Origin: Hyparrhenia diplandra
Lineage: Eukaryota > Streptophyta > Magnoliopsida > Poales > Poaceae
Direction: 5' to 3'
Assembly (NCBI GenBank): GCA_015847255.1
Contig: JADLZK010001334.1
Span: 147,486 to 211,485 of the forward strand
Length of the DNA stretch: 64,000 nucleotides
Under the pieces are notes generated by a model. It was not told where the DNA came from. It did not search any database and saw only the letters and a program-made list of their open reading frames with translations. Shown here piece by piece: positions 1-9,258 of this stretch. The position numbers were made by a program, and so were the translations under genes. Position 1 is the stretch's first letter. Each line of letters opens with the position of its first letter.

Positions 1-1093
1 ACGCCCCCCGCTGCGGGAGGCTCTGGAAGCGCGGTCGGCGGCGCGTGCAGCTTGCGGACCCCCGCTTGCACTTCTCGTCCCATGGCGTCGGCGTCGGCCC
101 GCAGGTTGGCCAATCCTCGTATCCCACGGGCAAGTCGAAGACTTGGTTCACCCGCGGCGGTCGTCGAGGCGACGCGGATCCGCCGGACTGCAAGACTCCA
201 ACTTTCCACAGAGGTCGGCACGGCGCCGGCCTCCCGCCGGGACTGCCACCAAACTCCTCCTTACGCCCCCTCCGCCTCAAGCGGCTCCGGCCACACCTTA
301 CCGAGGTCAACCTTCACCGCCTTCAGCACCCCCAGGGGCGTACTCGCCGAGTCTTCAACCTCGGGGCACCTCCGACCACGACAAGCGCACTCGCGCCGCG
401 AACTCCTCCACCGTCCCGCCGCGCACGACATGGCGAGACACTTAGCACGGAATGCGTCCGGCTCGCCGTCGCCTCATTTGTCTCACCGGCTTCACCTTCA
501 CGATGGGAGGGACTCAGCCGCCGTAGAGCCCGTCGCCATCCAGCGGGTAGTAAAACAGTGGTCTCGGCCAGTCCGTGCTCACTTGCTCGCTACGCGGCAG
601 GAGCCTCCACACCACTCTGAGGGATGGCTACACACGCCGTATGGGCGCGGAAGACCTCGTCTCCCGCCGTCCTCGGGCGCGGTGATAGTGCGCGGTGTGG
701 GGAACCCGGCGAAGCCATCCACCGCTAGTGGCTCCAACTTTCGACGGCGTGCGACGCACGCCCACGCAGCGGGAAGTCATGAGCCGCGAAGCGCGCCCGT
801 AAGCCGGTGAAAGCGGAGGTTAAACGTCGCAACACACGCAAGACAATTCACACACGGGAAGCGGAGCCTCGTGGAAGAACTCCTCGAAGACAATGACTCG
901 CCGGCCTTCGGGCGTGGGATCGTCGCCTCCCGAGTGCGGAAGCGCTTCTTGGCGAAGAACTCATGGTCCTTCCGAAACTTCTTGAGAGACTTGTCGGTAC
1001 TCTTGCTCCGGGGAAGTCGGCACTTCGACCACCGCTTTTGGCTTCATGGTCTCCTTTAATACGAGCCATCCGGGGAACCTCCCGAGCTAGCAA
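1..1093 (-). pseudogene. Broken gypsy gag-like region (PF04195-type)
   Basis: On the minus strand an ATG near 1060-1045 is followed by a GC-rich, frame-broken coding stretch running off the window start. Recognisable pieces are VIVFEEFFH (about 880-905), WPRPLFYYPLDGDG (about 535-575) and TVEEFAARVR (about 375-405). These resemble the N-terminal 'putative gypsy type transposon' domain (Pfam PF04195) and following gag-like region common in grass Ty3/gypsy elements. Stops and frame changes occur every 60-200 bases, so no intact protein is possible. The assignment rests on remembered family patterns, not on a search. The open frames on the plus strand here are shadows of this GC-rich stretch. 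Confidence 0.4.
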
Positions 1094-1231
1094 GGCAGGA
1101 CGACCTCCGCTACGAAGAAGGCGGACCTACGGCAAAGGCGGCAAAGAAAAGCAAGAGCGTGGAGGCAGGAGGAGAAGGCGAGGGCGTGGAAGCGAGAAAG
1201 AGAGCACAAACCCTAACCCCCACCAACCGTA

Positions 1232-1243
1232 CATATTTATAGG
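1232..1243 (-). promoter_or_regulatory. TATA box upstream of the minus-strand gag remnant
   Basis: The minus strand reads CCTATAAATATG here, about 180 bases upstream of the first minus-strand ATG, and is followed by a pyrimidine-rich leader. This is the arrangement of a plant core promoter and is probably the U3/R boundary of an LTR driving the gag remnant. Confidence 0.4.
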
Positions 1244-1536
1244 CCGGGACGCTGGGTCGCCGCCGCTTCCCGCCCTCCCCGGGATCCCAAAACACGCCCA
1301 ACCCTCCGATCCGCTTCATGCAAGAAAACGAACGACATCCGCACCCCTAAACAAGCACAACCTGCCCCCGATCCGCGGCACTCACAAGTAAACCAACACC
1401 GTTCCATCATAGCGGGCAAACCCTAACTCGCAAGACGGGACCCACAAGTTAACAAGGAAAAAAAAGGCCCACCCACCGCGAGGCCACGAGCAGCCGGGAC
1501 GCCGGCCGGGCAAGGGCCCACGGGGTAGCAAGCATG

Positions 1537-2350
1537 CCATCCCCTTGGGACCCTCCGGAAGGTCTTTGCGTGCCGCTCGGCCCCTCGGAGGGAACCGGAC
1601 CTTCGAGGGGCTGGCTGCTGGGGAGGGCTTACCCTTGCCGCCAAGAGGCTCAAGCAGCCTCACTACTTGGGCCAAGAGCGAATCTCCCTAACAAGTTTTG
1701 CCGAAGTTTTGCGATGGTCGAGCATGCGAGGTCCCTCCTCGTGAGGCGCGAACGGCTGAGCTCCACCCACTCGAAAGCAAGCCCACGTTGTCACCGCTGA
1801 AGCCGAGGACCAAAAGGGGCCCCGAACCAGCGAAGGAAATGAGGGGACACCTCCGAGTAGCCTCCGCGGGCGCAGCGATCGGGCGGCCGGCATAGGGAAA
1901 CCCTACGCCCCAAAGCATGGAGAGAGTCAAGGGTGTTTTCCCCTGTACTAGCCCCGCACGAGTAGTTACTAGCCTACCCTTGTGGGGCCACCAGAAGCGT
2001 GTGTTTTCCCCACCTACCATGTACCAAATTGTAAATCAGCCCCTCCCGACCCGTGTATTCCTATAAATACCCGGTACGGGCTCGAGGAAATCGATCGATT
2101 GTTGGCCAGTTTAAGCGCCATTCACTTTCGTTTTTATCGCGTCACTGCCCTCACCACCCATATCGCCCGCCCCTCCTCTTCCGGAGGCCAGGACGCCCTC
2201 CGATCACCTCGACTTTCGGCAACCTCAGCGAAGGTCGGGTGGACCGGGAGGCCGCCCGCCTCTTTCGGGTCCTTGACTCATTACGTAGGAAGCCCTCGCC
2301 CCCTCTCCGCCCCTCCGGGAGCGAAGGTCAAGGGGCAGGTGTGATCCCCA
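1537..2350 (+). mobile_element. LTR-like fragment, plus orientation
   Basis: This GC-rich stretch has the organisation of a gypsy LTR reading on the plus strand: a U3-like part, a TATA box (CTATAAATAC, 2061-2070), then a short leader. It has no coding capacity I trust. The TG/CA ends and target duplication could not be fixed, so the limits are approximate. It lies head to head with the minus-strand promoter at 1232-1243, so 1-2350 is probably debris of at least two elements. Confidence 0.35.
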
Positions 2351-2697
2351 CAAGAAGCCCCTTCAATCTGGCCATAACCTGCATACATAGGTGATATAAT
2401 AAAGTGTAAATTAAAAAATAGTTCTTCAGGCTGCAACCAACCAACGAACCAATGAATCAGCCTAGCGAGGCAAAATAAGGCTGAGAAAAATTCCAAATCA
2501 CCTAGAAAGTAAAGCAACTCACCTTCTCGATCTTAAATACTAGTTCCCAAGTCCCAGTATCAAATAAGTCATTGCATACCAAGAATTAGGATGGCTGAGC
2601 TTAAAATGCACACATGTAGTAGAATTTTGCAAGAAGGGAGATCTAGGAAGTTTCTTTCAGGTGAGATCCCAGCATTTTGAAAGCCAGTCAATCACTG
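2351..2697. other. 3' flank of the host gene; no gene seen
   Basis: AT-rich unique-looking DNA downstream (in minus sense) of the stop codon at 2698-2700. One short minus-strand frame at about 2520-2570 ends at a donor-like GTGAG, but it is closed by an upstream stop with no usable acceptor between, so I do not call an exon. Confidence 0.4.
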
Positions 2698-3510
2698 CTA
2701 AAGAATTATAGTGTCCTTTGATTTCTTCCGCTTAATGATGCCTGCAAGGATGGATAGGCATAATTAAATGGATGTACTAACACAGTGGCTACAGGGAGGC
2801 CATGGGAAAGTAATATTACACAGCAGCGAGTAATACAATGGCACCGAAGCGTTAAAAAATCAGCTGCAACGTGCAAAGAAGGGATCAAAATATTACCAGG
2901 AAGATCTCTGATTGTCAGAAACTTTTCACCCAAATTTGAGTCATTGTCAATCAAATTTGGACGGTTGGCTTTAGAAGTAAGGCCTCGTTTAGATGGCTAA
3001 ATTTTAGCCCAAAAGTTGCAACTTTTTCAACTCTCTCTCCATGACATCACATTAAATACACCAAAAGACATATGTTCGAGCAAAGTAAATGTAGGTAAAA
3101 AAAATAACTAATTACATAGTTCTGTTGTACATCACGAGACGAATCTTTTGAGCCTAGTTACCCAACGGTTGGATAATATTTACCACAAACAAACGAAAGT
3201 GCTATAGGAGTGCTATAGGAGTTCCAACAGTTACTTTTGCTAAAATTTAGCCATCTAAACGTGGCCTAAGCAATACTAGAGTACCACTGTCATGAACTAC
3301 GCAAATGTCAGTGAACTCACCATTCAACAATATCCGTGTCCTGCCGCTGATGGAGCGGGGACTGCATCTCGACGAGATGGGGCTCCACTCGCCGGCCCCC
3401 TGCAAGAATCGGATGTCGGCCGACCTCCTTGGGAGGGCGAGATCCTGCCCGGGTGGCGGAGTTGCGATGCGGCCGAGATCGGCATTCTCCGTGGCCCGGC
3501 GATGCGCCCC
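2698..3510 (-). CDS. C-terminal exons of an unidentified host gene
   Basis: Three minus-strand exons join in phase. Exon a is 3321 up to about 3510, open after an in-frame TAG at 3511-3513, and ends AAT-G before the donor GTGAGT (phase 1). Exon b is 2897-2968 (72 bp), ends in ...IRDLPG and the donor GTAATA (phase 1); its acceptor CTTCTAAAG is weak. Exon c is 2698-2741 (44 bp), follows a good acceptor (CATCCTTGCAG) and encodes IIKRKKSKDTIIL and a stop. Visible pieces are PRRSADIRFLQ, GEWSPISSRC, NLIDNDSNLGEKF and the lysine-rich tail. A Tourist-like MITE lies in the intron between a and b. I do not recognise the family. The 5' part is not identifiable; the copia insertion at 3785 may have disrupted it. 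Exon a is GC-rich and could extend further or be shorter. Splice sites are predicted by eye only. Confidence 0.42.
2981..3266. mobile_element. Tourist-like MITE (PIF/Harbinger type)
   Basis: A 286-bp element with inverted ends GGCCTCGTTTAGATGGCTAA and TTAGCCATCTAAACGTGGCC, flanked by TAA at 2978-2980 and 3267-3269. Non-coding. It sits in an intron of the minus-strand host gene, a few bases from the predicted 3' splice site. Confidence 0.85.
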
Positions 3511-3784
3511 CTATGGATGTTGAGTATTCCCCTTGCCTCCTCCTTGATGCGCCCCCTCGCTGGCCTGACCCGGCGGCGTCGGCCCGGCAAGAAGGTCCGA
3601 TCCTTTGATCGCGCCGCCGGGCCGCCCGCCCCCAAAGACGGGAGGGGAATGGCGGCGCGCAGCATACGGCCTCGGCGTGACGGTCGCTTTGGAGGTCGGT
3701 GTCGGGCGTCGGGCGCCCCAGCGTCACATCGTGGTCGTCGTGGACCGTGGCGCGCAGCGGAGGCGCACGCTGGGTCGTTGTCTT

Positions 3785-4189
3785 TGATAGAATCTTAGGA
3801 TCGACTAGGTGTAGATCCGGTGGATACATCCTCTTGAATCGTGATAAACAAGTATAGATCATGTGTAGTCGAGAGGGGATGGAGAATGAGATGTACTGGA
3901 CATACCAAATCGGTCGGTCTTGGAGTCGGGGATATGGAGATGACGCCGATGGAGCTTCCGTCATCGCCGCGGCGCCCCCCTCTAGATCGGATTAGGGTTC
4001 TCGGAAAGTGGGGACCGGGGCTACTATGAACCTCGTAATCCGAGCCCGTGGTCCCCACCTCCTCTCTTATAGGCACTGCGGCGACGGGGCCCACCACCAC
4101 TTCATTGGGTTGGGCATCCCCAATCGGGGACGCTGAAGTCAAGGGCCCGGGTTGGACGTTGGGCCAACCGGGTGGAGATCAATCTATCA
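3785..4189 (-). repeat. Left (3') LTR of the copia element
   Basis: A 405-bp LTR. On the minus strand it begins TGATAGATTGATCTCC and ends AAGATTCTATCA, so its outermost 7 bases (TGATAGA/TCTATCA) form an inverted repeat. A minus-strand core promoter GTGCCTATAAGAGAGG lies at about 4060-4077. The polypurine tract directly adjoins the right-hand edge, as expected for a 3' LTR of a minus-strand element. Confidence 0.85.
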
Positions 4190-4289
4190 TTCTCCCCCTT
4201 GATCTCATCTTATTCTTTTCTTTAGCATTCTTATCTCTTTTCACATTCCATCACGATCAGTGCATAGAGCATGCTTCATCATCACGGTC

Positions 4290-5870
4290 TATCGCCGATA
4301 GATTTGACGACTACAATACACATCTGCGCTCGAAACGCATTTTTAACTCGGGGCCCTTTATTGTCCAGGAAGTCATAGGACATACCATAAACCCATGTCG
4401 ATCGTGTGTTCTCTGAACGCACCGGGTGGTAAGCCTTTGGTAAATGGATCCACAAGCATTTTCTCATTCCTTATATGCTCAATACTTTTAACATGATTCG
4501 GACTTCCTCCTTTACAACTTATAATTCTATGTCAATGTGTTTTGGCAAAGACACTTGACTTGTTGTCATAGGAGCAAACTATTCAAATGGTTATTGCCGT
4601 TGTCAACCATTTTCAACTCCGGTATAAATTCTCGTTAATCAAATTTGCCTCGTCTCTCGAAGCCTCATAACAAGCTATATCTTGTGTGTGCATCATCAAT
4701 GACACCACAACTATAACAAATTTCATTAATACATTTATAACAATTACATTTAATCATTGGAGTTTTTCCACAACAAACTCCAATCGCGAGTGTCGATGAC
4801 TAGTGTGGAATTCATCGCACATCTCGCCAAATCTCAACATCTGTACTCACAACTATGTGAGAATACGTGTTTTTTTTAACTTGATACGAGGCTTTCAACT
4901 CTTTACAAATTGCAATACATATTCTTAACTCCATTCCAGTGATCTATATCGAATTTGGACTTCGCTAAAATGTCCCGGATATGTAAATTATATGGGTAAT
5001 GTCATTTTCCGTGCATTCAATAAGCTTCCAACACTTGGTCAAAAATAAGCTTCCAACGGTTGAAGCATACGGTACCATATATTTCTTTGATCTATTTCAC
5101 TTTGATTCTTGGAACACTATAGTTCCCAAAACCATTACCCTTCACTATAAGAACAAAGGTTAGGTTTTTGCATGCATACTTTACTTCTTTAGAATCTTTT
5201 CTAAGTATGCCTTTGCAATAGTCCAAATAGCCCTTTTCTTCCGTCCGGTGAATTTTCAATTTTATTATGAGAGACATTTCACCAAGACCATTCTTGTTGA
5301 AACTTGAGGACAAGAACTTCTTCTCCTACAGTAGATTAGCACCACTACTAAGCAAGCAAGGTGCTATCCACATGTAGGATTAGGAAAATGGATTTTCCAT
5401 TCTTAAACTTTTCATAATATTGTTGTCTTTCTCATTACGTTTTAACACCCAAACTCTCTAAATGACTTTTCAACTTTAAAACTCTATTTTTCTAGAGACT
5501 TGCTCTATTCTTTTAAATCATTTCTTCAGGTGGCGTCCCAAATGTTCTTTTTTACTCTCACGACAAAACCTTTAGGTTGTGCCATGTATTTATTTTCATA
5601 CAAATCTTGTTGGGGAATGCCCACGTTACATCCATATGATGTAATTCAAAATCATAATGTTTCATTGGCTTTCATTGTAATCTAGTCATTCTTTTTACAT
5701 AAGTCTTCTCGCCACAAGTGGCGCCTATATCTTTTCATATTCCCTTTAGAGTCACATTGCGTCTTGTAGACCCATTACAACCCACTTGTTTTGGCTCCAT
5801 TAGGAATGACTTCTAAGTCCCAAAAATGGTCGGGATTCTTCAATCTCATAACTTCTTGCCATTTAGACAA
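4290..5870 (-). pseudogene. Ty1/copia pol remnant (RT and RNase H)
   Basis: On the minus strand the order is copia reverse transcriptase, then RNase H. Recognisable RT pieces are WQEVMRLKNPDHFWDLEVIP and WVYKTQCDSKGNMKRY (about 5770-5866), YMAQPKGFVV (about 5560-5600) and KKFLSSSFNKNGLGEMSL with LKIHRTEEKGYLDYCKGIL (about 5200-5320). The RNase H end reads KHIDIE...ML-DPFTKGLPPGAFREHTIDM (about 4395-4530), the usual copia C-terminus. Many stops and frameshifts interrupt it, and I cannot find the YVDD catalytic motif at the expected place, so it is dead. The integrase and gag parts to the right are not recognisable. Confidence 0.8.
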
Positions 5871-8000
5871 GTGAGTACTTCTCATGGCTCTTTACATAAG
5901 GTGGGATCACCCTTCATTTAAATTTCTTCCTTAACTTGAACTTCATAGTCATCGGAAAAACTGATTTCTTATTCTTTGAGACCATCAGGGGGGCCTTAGC
6001 TATTGGCACTCCTTTCATATGGGGTTGTTGTTGCTCTTTTATTGCACGTAGACAATTAATTCTTTAACTCCCCTGCATTACTCCATCTTCTAAATATAGA
6101 GTATCATCACCTTTCTTATTTTGGGTTTGATACATTTGAACTCATATGCGCCATAAGCACCGCTTTAATAACTCTGAAACTTTTTCTAGTGTGCTATCTT
6201 CCTATGGAACTATAAAGGTCTAGGAATTTAGCCATTACTTCACTTAGGGGTATATCTGTTATGACCATTGTACTCCCTCAACGATCAGGTTCATCTTTTA
6301 TAGATCACTTTGGTCTTCAATGCACAATGTGCAATGCATTATCTGAACTATAGGGGAATATCTTTCTTAATAGTCTTTTCTTCTTCACATCTTTTGAATT
6401 TATATCATATTTCTCCCCTCTAATGTGGCATAAACTTTTCTACCACAATTCTAAAACTATTCTTCTTGTAAAGGAGGAAACTTGGATTCATATGGGAGTA
6501 CTATTTCCTCGTTTCACTTCAAGAACTTAGCAAAGTCCTTTGTTATCGATACTTTTGCAAGTGATGCTCGCACATTATTCTTTTCGAGGTTCATACATAA
6601 CTTTCTTTTTCTTTCACTTTACACTCATGAAGTGTTTAATATCTATGACACAATATTAGTGCACAATCAATTCGGGATAGCATAAAAGCTACTCATACTT
6701 CTTCTCGCTATGCGAGACACATCCACCACATGACTCATCATAATTTCTTTCGTCATACGGGATAGACACTATGCTAACTTTACCTTGCTATACAAGATAA
6801 GCATTGTGTCAACTCTACCCCCAATGCGGGTATTATCTTAACCTTTTTCCGCCATGCGGAATAATTCCCTCGAAAGGTTATCAATGCCGAATTGGCTCAT
6901 AATCGATCATCAAATTTAGAAATAAATCCGAATACTACGTAACATACATCCTTAATCCAACGTTGGTTAAATTAAACATGAATGTGATCTTTTACAACTC
7001 TTATCATAACGACTCAAACTCAAAATACATTCTTTTCATTGATAATACATGAAAACATTTCTCAAACTAAACATTGATATCAACTTTGACGCCATTAGCG
7101 CCTCGATTCAATGCTTTATCATTTCTTGAATTAATATTCAAGAATTCTTTTCTTTTTCTCGAGTCACTGGTGACCAACTCATTTTCTTTTTGCCTTCAAG
7201 AATAAAACATGGAGATCTTTCTCTGAAACATTCAACAATAATCAATCAACAAGTAATGAGCATGAAATAACCCTACGTTGGTTTGATTAAAAGATGCACA
7301 CTAGACTTTAAAATCTTTAATTTCTATTCATCATTCTTTGTACATTAATTCCACATCATCGTTGGGCAGAAATGAAATCAAGGTATGAATACTCGTTGAC
7401 CTTAAAGGAAAATAACTCATTATTCTATGTTAATTCCACATCACCGTTGGTTTAAATGGAATAAATTTCTAGAGATTCTTGAAAGCATATAAACACTCGG
7501 ATGATCAATTTCATTGCAATGAAACATGCAGAATACTTTTCTTTTATCTTTATCTATTCTCTCTAAATAATTGGTCACTCTCTTTTAAACATAAACTCAT
7601 TAAATTACAATATCAAGTATCATCAATGTTGGTCGAAAATAACAATACCATAATTATCTTTAAAGAAATATCTTTGTTTACTCAAATATCTTTCATCTCC
7701 TCTAATCAAATAGAGAATAAACAAAACCTCAATTATTTGAATAAACTTAATTGCTCTTCAAATTAATTCTAGAATAAATCTATATTAAATTCTCCCATTG
7801 GTTCGAATTTAATAAATTCTCTATTGATTTGAAAAAAATAAATTCTCCCGTTGGTTCGAATTTATAAAACAAGACAAGCAATAAATTTCTATATTCTTAA
7901 GCATATCTCTAAATAATCTTTCTCTAAACAATTTATCTCGTTGGTTCAAAATTGAAAGAGATCAATCTATTCAAAAACAAATCAAATATCATGTGTAAAT
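5871..8000 (-). other. Degraded gag/leader half of the copia element
   Basis: AT-rich sequence between the copia RT remnant and the GC-rich right part. No gag, protease or integrase motif can be read with confidence. The part 6955-7955 holds about eight short copies of a CGTTGGTT(C/T)GAAT-like motif (for example near 6962, 7276, 7366, 7446, 7627, 7798, 7850, 7943), several of them next to AAATT(T)A tracts. The open frame at 7479-7766 has no recognised domain and strongly biased AT-rich composition; I do not call it a gene. Confidence 0.5.
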
Positions 8001-8815
8001 GCTTCTAAAAAATGGAAATAGCATTTCTCTCTTTATACGGGCAGGGTAAACCATTTGGCCCTTGGTCAAAACGGCCCAAAGCCTGCACTAGTGCGCGGCG
8101 TCGGATGCACCGCCCTGGGCCAAAATTCCAGCCGGCCCGGCTTGAACTCGAGCGATCCGAGCCGGTAAACATGATCCGACGGCCGAGCGGCGTTTAGGAT
8201 GAACAAAACCGCCAAGCGCCGGCCACAACCCTAACCCTAGCTTCATTTCGTTTCTTTCTTCTTTCTTAGTGCACTGTCTAGCCGCCGCCGACGGGACAAT
8301 GGGGCGGAGGCCACCGCCGCGCGGCGCCCGTGATGGGCAGCACGGCCGGAGGAACTCCGGTCGGCTCTCCTCCCTTGGCCCTCATTTCTTTCTTTCTTTT
8401 CCCTCCCCTCCTCTTTTGCCACCGCATGCCGCCCTTCGCGACGCAGGCGTGTTCGCGCGAGGGTGAGTGCGCCGTGTCGGCGGGCTTGTGATGGTGCTCT
8501 CGGTGTCGGGTCGAGGCAAAAGTCGCGCGGTGGCGAGACCTCCCGTCCGTCGTCTCTTTTCTTCATCTTAGCCACTGCAGCCCGCATCAGCCATAGCGGA
8601 TGGAGGATCGATGGCGCCATTGTCGGGTCCCCGCCGGGCGCTGGCGTTCATCGGTGGTTGAGCGCCGCCATCGATGGCTTCTCGACGGCGGTGCCTTCTT
8701 GCCGACGCGCGATCTCGGCGTCGATTTCGCATCGGCGGCGTTCTTCATCCGTGGGCATTCGACGCCCTGGCGTCGTCCCAGCGAAGTGCACGGAGGCCCG
8801 TTCGGTCCGTCGCCA
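8001..8815. other. GC-rich segment inside the copia element, no gene called
   Basis: This block is much more GC-rich than the copia interior and carries several overlapping open frames on both strands (for example 8243-8620 minus and 8463-8846 plus). None has a recognisable domain; their arginine- and proline-rich translations are typical of GC-rich non-coding plant DNA. It may be the element's leader or captured host sequence. Confidence 0.4.
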
Positions 8816-9253
8816 CGGTGCCTATAAGAGGAGGTGGGGACCTTGACTCGCATCGATCGGCCCTTGACTCGCGTCCCGATCGGCGTCCTTGATTGGGCCC
8901 TTGACTCGCGCCCCGATCGGGGATGCCTAGCCTAATGAAGTGGCCGGTGGGCCCCGTCGCACAGTGCCCATAAGAGAGGAGGTGGGGACCACGGGCTCAG
9001 ATTACGAGGTTCATAGTAGCCGCCGGTCCCCACTTTCCAGAACCCTAATCCGATCCAGAGGGTGGCGCTGCCAGCGACGGGAAGCTCCACTAGCGTCGTC
9101 TCCATATCCCCGACTCCAAGACCGACGCTGGTATGTCCGTACATCTCATTCTCCATCCCCCTCTCTCGAATGCACATGATCTATACTTGTTTATCACGAT
9201 TCAAGAGGATGTATCAACCGGATCTACACCTAGTCGATCCTAAGATTCTATCA
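8816..9253 (+). repeat. Right terminal LTR in inverted orientation
   Basis: From about 8901 to 9253 this matches the left LTR but on the opposite strand. Shared blocks are the TATA region (CATAAGAGAGGAGGTGGGG, about 8970-8990), the ATATCCCCGACTCCAAGACC block (about 9103-9122) and the terminal AAGATTCTATCA. The first ~45 bases of the LTR are missing and replaced by a rearranged start: a partial second copy of the TATA region (8819-8842), then three TTGACTCGC units (8843, 8864, 8901). It ends exactly at the LTR boundary, followed by the target duplication GTCTT. Confidence 0.75.
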
Positions 9254-9258
9254 GTCTT

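Larger units (their letters stand above)
3785..9253 (-). mobile_element. Ty1/copia element with inverted LTRs
   Basis: The insertion is bounded by the perfect 5-bp duplication GTCTT (3780-3784 and 9254-9258). The left terminal repeat (3785-4189) has canonical TG/CA ends and a polypurine tract beside it (minus strand AAGGGGGAGAA, 4190-4202). The interior reads as a copia pol remnant on the minus strand: RNase H end at about 4400-4560 and RT at about 5090-5870. The right terminal repeat is the same LTR family but in the opposite orientation, which is abnormal for an LTR retrotransposon. The coding part is heavily broken, so this copy cannot move by itself. Confidence 0.8.

Noticed and set aside
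52..810. 252-codon open frame on the plus strand
   Set aside because: Arg/Pro/Ser-rich translation typical of the antisense of GC-rich DNA; the minus strand holds recognisable gag-like pieces.
2520..2575. Possible exon (DLFDTGTWELVFKIEK before a GTGAG donor)
   Set aside because: An in-frame stop lies just upstream with no AG acceptor between, and it is past the stop codon of the host gene.
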